Origin: Phocaeicola vulgatus
GTDB taxonomy: Bacteria; Bacteroidota; Bacteroidia; Bacteroidales; Tannerellaceae
Assembly (NCBI GenBank): GCA_022009975.1
Contig: CP091733.1
Span: 1,133,001 to 1,197,000 of the forward strand
DNA: 64,000 nt
Direction: 5' to 3'
How positions within the stretch are numbered: the stretch's first letter is position 1; each line of letters starts with the position of its first letter. The notes below the pieces were generated by a model. It had not been told where the DNA came from, searched no databases, and saw nothing but the letters and a program-made list of their open reading frames with translations. Below, piece by piece: positions 45,263-55,314 of this stretch. Made by a program: the position numbers and the translations under genes.

Positions 45263-45309
45263 AAAAAAGGCTGTGTGTCGGTTATGAATCCCATCACACA
45301 GCCTTTTTT
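45263..45309. terminator. Bidirectional terminator
   Basis: AAAAAAGGCTGTGTG and CACACAGCCTTTTTT, 15-bp arms. Before the insertion it would have been the terminator of the BASS transporter gene. It also serves the convergent GH92 gene. Confidence 0.8.
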
Positions 45310-45317
45310 GTTGCTAA

Positions 45318-47606
45318 TTATTCCGGCATTGCCTCAGCAGAAGGTGGGGGAGTTGCCGTTCCCCAGTTCTTATTTGCTTTCGGTCCCATTTCCAATTCCA
45401 ACAAGCCACCATTTGCCATGTCGTCATGGTTGAACCAAGGCTGATTCAGCTCTTTGCCATTCAACTTGGCAGACTGGATATATTTGTTTTCCGTAGAAGC
45501 ATTGTTCGCTTTAATCTCAAATACAGACCCGTTGCTTAGTTTTATCTTGATATGGCTGAATACAGGGCTGCCGATATTATAACAAGGCATTCCAGGAGTG
45601 ACCGGATAGAATCCCAATTGGCTGAATACGACGAAAGATGCCAATCCTCCGCCATCTTCATCACCCGGAACACCCATCAAGTCGTTACGGAACCACTGGT
45701 TTAGCAGTTGGCGTACACGCTTTTGTGTGAGCCAAGGTCTGCCAGCATAGTTGTATAAATAAGGAACATGCATACTGGGCTCATTCGCCATGGAGAACAT
45801 GCCCACGTTGCCTGTATGGTCTGGCAAGAAGGAATAGAATTGCCATTTGGACATGCCCATCGGCGTGTTGAACATCGAGTCAAGCGCAGCGGAAAATGCC
45901 TCGTTGCCTCCCACCAGTTTGACCAAATCGCCAATGTTATGCTGGACATCCCAACGGTACACATAACCATTGTTCTCATCGTAATAATCGCGTGCGCCCA
46001 ATCCACCGTCATAGCGGTAATCCAAAGGATAGATGAACTTGCCCTCTTTGTCTTTCGGATGGAAGAAATGGGTTTCAGGATTGAACAGGTTGCGGTAATT
46101 GTATGAACACTTCAGATAATGGTTGGCTTCCTCTTCCTTTCCCAACTCTTGTGCAATCTGGCTCAAGCACCATTGGTCATAAGCCGTGCCCAATGTCACA
46201 GCGACTGGTTGGCGTTTTTCCCAAATCGAGACATTAGCGACCGTCTCCTTTTCGCCTGGACGGAGAGCCGGGATGTAGCCATGTTCTTTATAGAAATCAT
46301 CCAACCATCCGGCAGGCTTGCCCGACCAAGGAATAAGAGTCTTTTCTTCAATGGCTTTGCGGCAAGCATCGTAAGCCTTTGCCAAGTCGAAATGGGTGAC
46401 GCCTTTCCGGTAAGCATCGATGATGGCAGCCACTCCGTGGTTGGAGTTCATGCGTCTCGAATCGCCCGTCACTTCCGGGAATGTCGGCATCCAATTCGTG
46501 CCCATCTGCTCTGCCATTAACAGGTAAGAGTTAAGTATATAGCCCTCTTTGTCGGCAGCCAACAGCGAGCGCAACGGGTGTGCGCCTCTGTAAGTATCCC
46601 AAATCCAGTCATCCACATAGAACGGGCTTCCTTCGTCGTCATGTACTTTCCCATCGTATGCACTGTAATAACGTCCATCTTCGCTGATGCAGACAGGACG
46701 CTCAAAGCAGCGATAGAGAGAGGTGTAGAATACTTGCTTGTCATCGTCCGTCCCGCCTTTGATCTCGATTTTGCCCAAAGCCTCATTCCAAGCATCACGG
46801 GCAACTTTCGCTATGGCATCCACGTCGAATCCCTTTATCTCACGCTCCAAGTTCTTTCGGGCTTGTTCTTCGTCAATGAAAGAGACGCCATAACGTATGC
46901 CCACATTGCCCACTTGGGAAGGGAATTGCAGGGCAATGGCAGCATTGATCCCGTCAACTTCCGACTTTCCGGTTTGGATTGTCCCTTCGGACAGAGCACC
47001 AACTTTTTCCGGGGCTTTATCCACTTCAGCATAAAGATAGACTTTTGTGTCACTCTCTTCCGCTTCCACATGCTGATAACCGCTGATACTTTTGCCATCC
47101 CATTTCAATTCTCCGTTGCGGGAGTTGAATACGATAAAGGCAGGAGCATCACCTTTTTCAAAGGACAAGTTATAGACAGCGCTCTGCTTTGCCGGAGCAA
47201 AATCGACAGAGACATGCTGTTCGTCCAAGTAGACTTGATAGCGGTAAGGCTTTAAGTTCTCTTGGTCATAGCTCAATGGGATAATAGGCTGGAGTTCCTT
47301 TTCATTCCCTTGGAAAGGGCTTAGGTTGAACGAGGAACTGCGTCTATGGCCGGTGACAATCAGCGGCAAGCCTCCCAAACGGTCACCCGTGAAATCCGCA
47401 CGCTCCGGATAGACACGCATCATGCTGTTCGGCAGATGGATAGTCGGGTAAGTTGGAACCAGCAAATGGCTGATGTTGCCAATATAAGGGTTTACATATT
47501 CGATTGGAGAAAGCTGCGCAAGCTGCGTGTTGTCTGAGGGCGAACAAGCTGCCAAAAGAAAAGCCGAAGCAACTGCGGCACTCCAAATTTTAACTTTGTT
47601 GTTCAT
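45318..47606 (-). CDS. GH92 alpha-mannosidase lipoprotein
   Basis: A 762-residue surface or periplasmic enzyme. Lipobox LLAAC at about residue 21; N-terminal beta domain beginning VNPYIGNISHLLVPTYPTIH; catalytic alpha-barrel with VDDWIWDTYRGAHPL, NWMPTFPEVTGDSRRMNS, GVPGDEDGGGLASF and FYPVTPGMP. GH92 enzymes are calcium-dependent exo-alpha-mannosidases acting on N-glycans or yeast mannan. The exact linkage cannot be told. It is transcribed after the phosphoesterase gene (39-base gap). Confidence 0.93.
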   Translation of the reverse strand: MNNKVKIWSAAVASAFLLAACSPSDNTQLAQLSPIEYVNPYIGNISHLLVPTYPTIHLPNSMMRVYPERADFTGDRLGGLPLIVTGHRRSSSFNLSPFQGNEKELQPIIPLSYDQENLKPYRYQVYLDEQHVSVDFAPAKQSAVYNLSFEKGDAPAFIVFNSRNGELKWDGKSISGYQHVEAEESDTKVYLYAEVDKAPEKVGALSEGTIQTGKSEVDGINAAIALQFPSQVGNVGIRYGVSFIDEEQARKNLEREIKGFDVDAIAKVARDAWNEALGKIEIKGGTDDDKQVFYTSLYRCFERPVCISEDGRYYSAYDGKVHDDEGSPFYVDDWIWDTYRGAHPLRSLLAADKEGYILNSYLLMAEQMGTNWMPTFPEVTGDSRRMNSNHGVAAIIDAYRKGVTHFDLAKAYDACRKAIEEKTLIPWSGKPAGWLDDFYKEHGYIPALRPGEKETVANVSIWEKRQPVAVTLGTAYDQWCLSQIAQELGKEEEANHYLKCSYNYRNLFNPETHFFHPKDKEGKFIYPLDYRYDGGLGARDYYDENNGYVYRWDVQHNIGDLVKLVGGNEAFSAALDSMFNTPMGMSKWQFYSFLPDHTGNVGMFSMANEPSMHVPYLYNYAGRPWLTQKRVRQLLNQWFRNDLMGVPGDEDGGGLASFVVFSQLGFYPVTPGMPCYNIGSPVFSHIKIKLSNGSVFEIKANNASTENKYIQSAKLNGKELNQPWFNHDDMANGGLLELEMGPKANKNWGTATPPPSAEAMPE

Positions 47607-47645
47607 GACGTTTACAGAATTAGTTTATATTGTTGTGTCTGGTTA

Positions 47646-48713
47646 TTACCAAGGATCTTTAGAGAAATCTTTCGGATAAGAGATGCGCTCTGTGATTCGT
47701 CCACCTTTCAAATGTATCCACGTCTCCAATTCCCTTTTCCCTTCGGTTAACTCAATCACTCTGGCTCCGTTGCCTCCAGGAATGTCGCAATAGACGGTTT
47801 TTCCTCCCGTGTAACGTCCATAACCCAATAAAATCCCGTTCCAAGTGGTCAGATAATCGTTCACATGGTCATGCCCCACAAAGGTGCCCATGATGTCGCC
47901 CGATTCCAGCATGGCAGTGTATAATCCTGAATTAACGGCAGGAGCGCAAGCCGGTTCTTTGCGGATGCCCACCAGCAATGCCCTTTCCGATTGGGCCGCT
48001 TGGTTGTATTCAGGGAAAGGAATGTGGAAGAATGCCAAGGCTGGCACAGGCTCGTTGTTGTTCTTGGCTTTGAAGGCAGCCGCATTCTGGCGGTACCAAG
48101 TAATCTGGTTGTCTTTTATCCAGTCATAAGTGCCGACACCTTTAATCGGCGAATAGGAGAGGCTGTCGAAGTGGTAAAGCACAAAAGCGTCTCTCTGTCC
48201 ATCGGAACTACGGACGGTGAGGATGAAATTAGAGACTCCGCTCAGACCTTCGGTTGTCCCGCTCAAGTTGTTTTCCCATTTTTTAGTGTATTCATATATC
48301 TCTTTTCGGCTCATTCCCTGTTCGTCGTCATGGTTGCCAAAAGTATAGCTAAATGGTATTTTGCGTGCGACGACCGGAGCGAATGCCTCTTCCAAAGCAG
48401 GAAGTGCCGGCTTGCCGTAGATGACATCTCCTGTGAAGATGACCAAATCAGGCTTCTCCGCATCCAACACCTCTTCCATCCGTTCTTTGGCAGCCAATGA
48501 TTCTTTATTGCCCGGAATCCAGTGCACATCCGTGAATTGGACGATTTTGAATTTGCCATTGGAATGGAACTTCAATGTCCCGTCGGGCTGCTGTTCACTT
48601 TTGGCAAATGGAACGGTTGTTGTATTCTGGGTTCTTGCCTCTGCCTTCGTGAAGCCAAACATGCTCATCGGGATAAGAGCGGCAGAGGCTTGTAAAAATT
48701 CTTTTCTGTTCAT
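47646..48713 (-). CDS. Exported metallophosphoesterase
   Basis: A 355-residue calcineurin-like phosphoesterase with an N-terminal signal (residues 1-27). Metal motifs in order: FTDVHW, FTGDVIYG, FGNHDDE and GHDHVND. This subgroup resembles purple-acid-phosphatase-like proteins common in Bacteroides surface metabolism. It probably shares an operon with the GH92 gene downstream, so a role in removing phosphate from phosphomannan-type glycans is possible but inferred. Confidence 0.88.
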   Translation of the reverse strand: MNRKEFLQASAALIPMSMFGFTKAEARTQNTTTVPFAKSEQQPDGTLKFHSNGKFKIVQFTDVHWIPGNKESLAAKERMEEVLDAEKPDLVIFTGDVIYGKPALPALEEAFAPVVARKIPFSYTFGNHDDEQGMSRKEIYEYTKKWENNLSGTTEGLSGVSNFILTVRSSDGQRDAFVLYHFDSLSYSPIKGVGTYDWIKDNQITWYRQNAAAFKAKNNNEPVPALAFFHIPFPEYNQAAQSERALLVGIRKEPACAPAVNSGLYTAMLESGDIMGTFVGHDHVNDYLTTWNGILLGYGRYTGGKTVYCDIPGGNGARVIELTEGKRELETWIHLKGGRITERISYPKDFSKDPW

Positions 48714-48737
48714 ATACTTTATATTATTTATGCTTTG

Positions 48738-49685
48738 TTACATGAATAGATCCAATGTGAGTTGTTCCCGCTCTGCCTGCTGTTTGCGCAGATGCTTTTT
48801 CCCTTGTGGCGTGATGACTTCAATCTTTCCGAAACGGGTCTTGACAACGGTTGTCACCACATAGCCGGCATGGATGATTTCGCCCAACTCGGAGAGCTTG
48901 CGGGAGATTTCCAACACGCATTCTATGCACATTCCGCTGGAGAAGGCTATTTTATCGTCAACCATCTGCTTCTTGAACTCATCGTCCTGCATATAGAAGT
49001 CAATCATTGCCCCGCTCTTGTTATAGATACCCTTCCAGCGATAGCGTGCATCGGTCAGCACCGGGGAAATGATTTCTATGATGGCATTCAGGTCCTTCAA
49101 AGGAGGAAGTTCGTCCGATCGGAGGATGAATCGGTCGAACTGTTCCCGTTTGACTTCCAACTGCCCGGATCGGCTTCTGTTGCGGTCGTTGAGTTCCCTC
49201 AGCGTCATTTTGCGCACTTTCAGGCATCCTTTGATGCTTTCAAAGAAATTTGATTTGTATTTGCAGAATCGTGGGGAGCTGCTGAGCAAGGAGACCAAGC
49301 GTGTAGGAACGCCATGCGCCTTCAACTTCAGCTCACGGCGGAACAATGCCACTTCGCGTTGCATTTCCCTTTCATCCTCTTCCGTGCGTTGCATCCTGTT
49401 TTGTCCGCCAATGGAGAGAGTCGGCCGGGTCAATATTTGCATTGTCATATTGATGATAACCGAAATACAACGTGCATCTTCCCCGGCTATTGACCAGATT
49501 TCACGATAACCGTCTGCCATTTCGGTGGGCTCGGTATAGACCATAAGGCGTACATCAAACATATCTGCCAAGGAACGAACCATTGTCAATATCTCTTTCT
49601 CACAACGATTGCGGATGAAGGCGTCCAAATAGTTCGACTTCTCATTGAAAGTGTATTTGATTTCTAATTTGTTTGAAAAATCCAT
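48738..49685 (-). CDS. Conserved hypothetical protein, 315 residues
   Basis: A soluble, charged protein with no signal peptide or membrane segment. Noteworthy stretches are MVRSLADMFDVRLMVYTEP, a basic middle part (LRELNDRNRSRSGQLEVKRE) and a C-terminal winged-helix-like region (ISRKLSELGEIIHAGYVVTT, then RFGKIEVITPQGKKHLRKQQ). The family is not recognised. A nucleic-acid role is possible from the basic helical segments. It ends 24 bases before the phosphoesterase gene, so it may be the first gene of that operon. Confidence 0.75.
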   Translation of the reverse strand: MDFSNKLEIKYTFNEKSNYLDAFIRNRCEKEILTMVRSLADMFDVRLMVYTEPTEMADGYREIWSIAGEDARCISVIINMTMQILTRPTLSIGGQNRMQRTEEDEREMQREVALFRRELKLKAHGVPTRLVSLLSSSPRFCKYKSNFFESIKGCLKVRKMTLRELNDRNRSRSGQLEVKREQFDRFILRSDELPPLKDLNAIIEIISPVLTDARYRWKGIYNKSGAMIDFYMQDDEFKKQMVDDKIAFSSGMCIECVLEISRKLSELGEIIHAGYVVTTVVKTRFGKIEVITPQGKKHLRKQQAEREQLTLDLFM

Positions 49686-49836
49686 GTTCCGTAATCTATT
49701 TTAATAGCAGTCAAAGATACTATTTTTTATGGTAACGGAAAAGAAAAAGAGGAAAACCTTGTGGCAATTTAATTGAATATTTCATGAAAAAATCGTTCCT
49801 TTGCAACGTGACAGATTAAAAAGAGAAAGAAAAAGT

Positions 49837-51149
49837 ATGAGAACTCCTACGTTACAGTATTTGTATTTACAGAAACCTGTTACGATGATTTTGTTCATCT
49901 GCATCATTTCTGTACTCCCTTGGCTTGGATTGAGTGAATTGAATGCGCCAGCCACTTCGCCCGACGCAGCAGTAGCGGACACGATGTTGAAAACCGGTGA
50001 GTGGGTGTTGCCGGTCATGCCTTCCGGTTCGGTCAACTATGACCACCCGATGTTGCATGGATTGATAGTGCTTTTTTCCTATGCGCAAGGATATGTGTCG
50101 AAGTTTACTTTGCAACTGCCGGGAGCATTGGCATTTATCGTGATGATGGTCACCTCCTTGATTTTCTTTGGGCGGCGAGTCCAGTTCCAAGAGGCATTTA
50201 TTTCCACCCTGTTCCTGATAACCTCATTCGGGATGCAGAATTTGTCGGCTGCCAGTTCGGGCGACTTGTTATTTGCGACATTCATTTTCGTGGCTATGAC
50301 ACAGCTCTACCGATGGGAAGAGGAGTGGGAATTGAAAGGCATCCCGGTGGATATTGCCCTGCTTCTGAGTTGCGCCATCTTGACGAAAGGATTGATGGGA
50401 ATGATTCTGCCGATAGCGACATTCACCATTTACTTGTTTTACACGCATAAACATTCCTATTTGACCATTGCCAAGTCGATGTTTTACATGGCGGTCTCCT
50501 CGTTGTTCCTTCCGGTCTTGTGGTATGTGGCAATATGGAAGGAGGGAGGCATGGGTTTGTTGCAAGATGTGCTTGCGATTGAATTTAGCAACTTCTGGGG
50601 ATTGGAAGGGGATGAACATAACTTCTTTACATTATCCCTCTCTTGGCGATAGGCTTCATGCCTTGGATTTTCTTTTTCTTCTTTTCGCTATTCGGTGTGA
50701 AAAAGGAGTCGGTGGCGTTTAAAGGATGCTCCGGTGTGAAACTGTTCAGCTTGGTGTCGCTTGTCGTGATGTTGTTAGCTTATGCCATCATGCCGGTCAA
50801 GAGGGCGAGTTACCTGTTGCCGGTTTATCCGTTCATTACCATTTTCTTGGCTCGATACGCACTTTACATCACGGAATACCGGACACTTTGTACCCGCCTG
50901 TTCGCAGCTGTTTATTCTTTGTTGGTGCTGGTCGGCTTGATGCTATGGATGTTCCCGGTTGATTGGGGCTTCCTGCCGGTCATGGAATTCTCGATGCGCA
51001 CAAGCATTCTGTTGGTTCTCACTTGGTTGATGCTCTTTGCGGTTATCTACCAGATGTCCCGCAAGATTAATATAAAGATATTATACGCCACCATTGCCCT
51101 TACATTCGCTGTGAATATGATTGTGAATGCAAGCGGACTGGTAGGTTAA
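49837..51149 (+). CDS. Integral membrane glycosyltransferase, ArnT/PMT-like (frameshift)
   Basis: About 437 residues and 10-12 hydrophobic segments once one base is restored near 50,620-50,640, joining DEHNFFTL to LAIGFMPWIFFF. The first periplasmic loop carries SPDAAVADTMLKTGEWVLPV, the aspartate-containing loop of GT39/GT83 lipid-linked sugar transferases, followed by YDHPMLHGL. Further on are SGDLLFATF and MPVKRASYLLPVYPF, which resembles the substrate-proximal KRxxYLLP motif. It probably transfers a sugar from a polyprenyl phosphate in the periplasm. The ATG at 49,837 is the first start before a membrane segment. Confidence 0.85.
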
Positions 51150-51171
51150 TGAGAAACATAATTGATTTAAG

Positions 51172-52152
51172 ATGGATTTGAAAGGATTTTATAGGGCAGA
51201 TGCCCATCGCTATGAAGGTGCGGATGAGATGTACCGCAGATGTGGCAATAGCGGAATATTGTTGCCTAAGGTTAGCTTGGGCTTTTGGCATAACTTCGGA
51301 GGAGTGGATCCTTATGAGCGGAGTCGTGCTATCACGCATTATGCTTTTGACCACGGCATTACCCATTTCGACTTGGCCAACAATTATGGTCCTCCTTACG
51401 GAAGTGCAGAAGAGACCATGGGAAGATTGATGGATGACGATTTCCGTCCTTATCGGGATGAACTGTTCATCTCGACCAAAGCAGGTTATGACATGTGGGA
51501 AGGACCTTATGGAAATTGGGGCTCCCGCAAATATCTGATGGCAAGCTTGGATCAAAGTTTGAAGCGGATGCACCTCGACTATGTGGATCTATTTTACAGC
51601 CATCGTTACGACCCGGATACTCCTTTGGAAGAGACACTGCAAGCATTGGTCGATGTGGTGAAGAGCGGGAAAGCTCTTTATGTCGGTATCAGCCGTTGGC
51701 CGTTGGAAGCATTGAAGTTTGCCGACCAATATCTTTGTGAGCGCGATGTCCCGCTGTTGATTTACCAAGGACGGCTGAACCTGTTGGATCGTGAGCCGCA
51801 AGAAGATGGCGTGTTGGACTATTGTTCCGAACATGGCATAGGATTCATTTCGTTTTCCCCATTGGCTCAAGGGCTTCTTTCCGACCGTTATTTGGATGGC
51901 ATCCCGTCTGACAGCCGGATGAATAAAGAACGTTCCTTGAAGCATAGCGACCTGACTCCCGAATGCCTTGCTTATCTCCGCTGTTTGAATGAACAAGCTA
52001 AAGGACGTCATGAAACACTTGCAGAAATGGCATTGGCATGGGTGCTGAATCAGAAAGGAATCACCAGTGTGTTAGTGGGTGTCAGTTCGGTTGAGCAACT
52101 GGTTAAAGATTTGGAAGCTATCCACGCTGCACCTTTTGTAGAGAAGTTGTGA
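51172..52152 (+). CDS. Aldo/keto reductase (YghZ-like)
   Basis: A 326-residue NADPH-dependent TIM-barrel oxidoreductase. The catalytic tetrad is visible: Asp and Tyr in HFDLANNYG, Lys in FISTKAGYDM, His in DLFYSHRYD. The C-terminal VLNQKGITSVLVGVSSVEQL forms the cofactor site. The closest group is the Escherichia coli YghZ/Gpr type, which reduces L-glyceraldehyde 3-phosphate and other aldehydes. It follows the glycosyltransferase gene after 22 bases. Confidence 0.92.
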   Translation: MDLKGFYRADAHRYEGADEMYRRCGNSGILLPKVSLGFWHNFGGVDPYERSRAITHYAFDHGITHFDLANNYGPPYGSAEETMGRLMDDDFRPYRDELFISTKAGYDMWEGPYGNWGSRKYLMASLDQSLKRMHLDYVDLFYSHRYDPDTPLEETLQALVDVVKSGKALYVGISRWPLEALKFADQYLCERDVPLLIYQGRLNLLDREPQEDGVLDYCSEHGIGFISFSPLAQGLLSDRYLDGIPSDSRMNKERSLKHSDLTPECLAYLRCLNEQAKGRHETLAEMALAWVLNQKGITSVLVGVSSVEQLVKDLEAIHAAPFVEKL

Positions 52153-52237
52153 GGTTGATAGACAAGCGATAAATAAAGCCTTTTGCTTCTTGACTTTCTA
52201 TTATCTGAAAAAGGAGGGACTTTATTAAAAAGAAAAA

Positions 52238-52256
52238 GGTTGTCATCACGACAACC
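52238..52256 (+). promoter_or_regulatory. Small hairpin in the 323-base gap before the GH2 gene
   Basis: GGTTGTC-ATCAC-GACAACC. No T run follows, so the terminator role is weak. The gap (52,153-52,475) otherwise holds a TATCTTTG -7 box at 52,437-52,444 for the GH2 gene and nothing else I recognise. Confidence 0.4.
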
Positions 52257-52436
52257 AATCTCCATTGTTAACCTTAAATCTAATACCATGAAAAACACGA
52301 TGCAAATATATAGGATTTATGTTATACAACATACGTTTCGGATACTTTTCTTTTATGTTTTAACTTTTGTTATGTATATCCTTCGCAAAATGTGTGATTT
52401 GTTAAAATGTTTAATATGAATAATGCGAAAAAATCT

Positions 52437-52444
52437 TATCTTTG
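52437..52444 (+). promoter_or_regulatory. -7 promoter element of the GH2 gene
   Basis: TATCTTTG, 31 bases before the ATG. No TTTG at the usual -33 distance. Confidence 0.45.
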
Positions 52445-52475
52445 CTACCTATTACAAACGAATCCCATAAAGAAA

Positions 52476-54980
52476 ATGAGAAAACAAATTTTGACATGGA
52501 TGGGGGCAGCTTGCTTATGTACGGTGTTGTCTGCACAAGTACGCACTGAATTGCTGTTGGAAAAAGGGTGGAAATTCACCCGGGAAGATAACCCGCAGTC
52601 AATTCAGGCTTCGTATGACGACAGCCGTTGGCAATCAGTCGTTGTCCCTCACGACTGGGCTATTTACGGTCCTTTTAGTGCCCAAAATGACAAGCAGAAT
52701 GTGGCAATCACGCAGGATGGACAAAAGGAGGCGATGGAACATGCCGGCAGGACAGGCGGACTTCCTTTTGTGGGAGTAGGTTGGTATCGGAATACATTGG
52801 ACATTCCCCAATACAAGTCCGGTAAAAAGGCTTTTATCCTGTTCGATGGAGCCATGAGCCACGCACAAGTCTATATTAATGGGGAAAAAGTGGGGTATTG
52901 GCCTTATGGCTACAACTCTTTTTGGTTTGATATCTCTTCCTATTTGAAAGAGGGCGAGAAGAATACGATTGCCGTGCGCTTGGAAAACCTCCCGGAATCC
53001 TCTCGTTGGTATCCCGGAGCCGGGCTTTACCGCAATGTGCATTTGATAGTCACGGAAGATGCTTACATCCCGGTGTGGGGAACGTACATCACGACTCCGC
53101 AAGTGAATGAGAAGTTTGCGAAGGTGAAAGTCGAGACCAAAGTGGTTTTGCCGAAAGGTGCGTCTGTCAACGATTACAAGCTCCATACTACATTGTCTGC
53201 CCCGGATGGAAAAGACATCCTTGAGAAAGAGGAATCGCTTTCCTCCATCATCTATAACGACAGCGTGTTGGTGCAAGAGTTCATCGTGGAGAATCCCGAT
53301 TTGTGGAGCACGGACACTCCTGCGCTTTACACGGCCAAGAGCAGCCTTTATAAGGGAGGAGAACAGCTGAAAGATGAATATAAGACCTGTTTCGGCATCC
53401 GTTCGATTGAAATCATCCCGGACAAAGGGTTTCTTGAACGGGCAAAGGACTATTTTCAAGGGCGTCTGCAATCATCATGATTTGGGACCTTTGGGTGCTG
53501 CGGTCAACGATGCTGCCATTCGCCGCCAAGTGCGCATCTTGAAAGATATGGGTTGTAACGCTATCCGCACTTCCCACAATATGCCTGCACCTGAGCTGGT
53601 CCGCGCCTGTGATGAGATGGGCATGATGCTTATGGCGGAAAGTTTTGACGAATGGGATGTGCCTAAATGCCAAAATGGATATAATCTGTTGTTTAACGAA
53701 TGGGCAGAAAAGGACATGGTGAACCTGTTGCACCATTATCGCAACAATCCGAGCGTGGTGATGTGGTGTATCGGCAATGAAGTTCCGAACCAAGGCATGG
53801 CAGGCGGAGGTAAAATCTCTAAATTCTTGCAGGATATTTGTCATCGTGAGGACCCGACCCGTCCGGTGACACAAGGAATGGATAACCCGGATGCAGTTGT
53901 CAATAACAATTACGCTTCTGTGATGGACGTGCCTGGATTCAATTACAGACCGTTTAAGTATCAGATTAATTATGACAAGTTGCCGCAACGTGTGATATTG
54001 GGAAGCGAAACGGCATCTACGGTCAGCTCCCGTGGTGTATATAAATTCCCGGTGGTGCGGAAATCAATGGCGAAATACAGTGATAACCAGAGTTCCTCTT
54101 ACGATGTAGAGCATTGTGGATGGTCTGATCTTCCGGAAGATAACTTTATCCAGTATGACGACCTTCCTTATGATATGGGTGAATTTGTATGGACAGGATT
54201 TGATTATTTGGGTGAACCGACCCCGTATTATACCGATTGGCCAAGCCATAGTTCGTTGTTTGGTATCATAGATTTGGCAGGCATACCGAAGGATCGTTAT
54301 TATCTCTACCGTTCGAATTGGAATACAAAGGAGAACACTTTGCATATCTTGCCTCATTGGAATTGGAAAGGGCGTGAAGGGGAGATTACACCGGTCTTTG
54401 TTTATACCAGCTATCCGTCAGCTGAATTGTTCATCAATGGCAAGAGTTTAGGACGGAAGAGCAAGGATTTGTCTGTTCCATTGGAAGGAAGCTACACCGA
54501 AGAGGCGCAGCGCAATTTGAACGTCAGAAACGTTATCGTTTGATGTGGATGGATGCGAAGTATGAGCCGGGAACCATCAAAGTGGTGGCGTATGACGAAT
54601 CGGGAAAAGCTGTGGCAGAAGAGGAAGTCCATACGGCGGGCAAGCCGGATCATTTGGTGTTGACGGCAGACCGCAGCGAACTGAAAGCTGATGGAAAAGA
54701 CTTGTCATTCATCAATGTGAAAGTGGTGGACAAAGATGGCAATTTCTGTCCGGAAGAGACTCGTTTGGTGAAATTCAAAGTGAAAGGAGCGGGGACATTC
54801 CGTGCGGTTGCTAATGGAAATAGTGTCAGTCTTGAGTCGTTCCAGAAACCGGAAATGAAATTGTTCAGTGGCCAGCTTACAGCCATTGTGCAGACCGGTG
54901 AAGAGGCTGGTGAAATCGTTTTCGAAGCATCGGCTCCGGGAGTGAAGCCAGCTAAAATCAAGCTGAAGGCTGTCCGATAA
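52476..54980 (+). CDS. GH2 beta-galactosidase, exported (two frameshifts)
   Basis: About 835 residues after one T is restored at 53,430-53,432 (GFFLNGQRTIFKGVCNHHDLG) and one C at about 54,513 (AQRQFERQKRYRLMWMD). Signal peptide at 1-20. Sugar-binding domain with LLEKGWKFTRED, VPHDWAIYGPF, VGWYRNTLDI and SRWYPGAGLYRNVHL. The Ig-like GH2 domain leads into the barrel with DMGCNAIRTSHNMPAPE and the acid/base Glu in MWCIGNEVPNQG; the nucleophile is probably Glu in VILGSETAST. A C-terminal Ig-like (DUF4982-type) domain follows. It removes beta-galactosyl or related residues from glycans in the periplasm. Confidence 0.9.
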
Positions 54981-54996
54981 GAGGTGTTTAAGATAT

Positions 54997-55034
54997 GGGC
55001 TGCGTCAAATGGATATTTTGATGCAGCCCTTTTT
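54997..55034 (+). terminator. Terminator after the GH2 gene
   Basis: GGGCTGCGTCAAA and TTTGATGCAGCCC (one mismatch) followed by TTTTT. Confidence 0.75.
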
Positions 55035-55137
55035 GCCTTTTTCTGCTTATTTCTGCACTTCATAAAGTTTTTGTGGTTTATATTTATTTCAATTTACAAA
55101 TATCCACAAGAAGGTGACCATTTCTTTGCAAAATACA

Positions 55138-55210
55138 ACCGTTGTTTTTAAAAAAACATCGGACGTTTTTGAAAAAATATTGGACATTTTCGGAAAAACA
55201 TCGGATATTT
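55138..55210. repeat. Second 21-bp-phased GGAC array
   Basis: It begins ACCGTTGTTTTTAAAAAAAC exactly like the array at 19,449. Cores at 55,161 (GGACG), 55,182 (GGACA) and 55,203 (GGATA) are again 21 bp apart with T and A runs. The right inverted arm is lost, so this is a decayed relative of the 19,443 element. Confidence 0.75.
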
Positions 55211-55314
55211 TTGACTGTATTTTTGATGGAAAAATAGAAGGGAAAATGCGCTACTAAAAAATATAATAATTGGAACAATAAATCTAAAGAAAGCTCGGCT
55301 TCGGCAAATGTGTA

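Noticed and set aside
55084..55278. Small minus-strand protein with heptad-like repeats
   Set aside because: The apparent repeats are the translated 21-bp DNA array, and nothing else supports coding.
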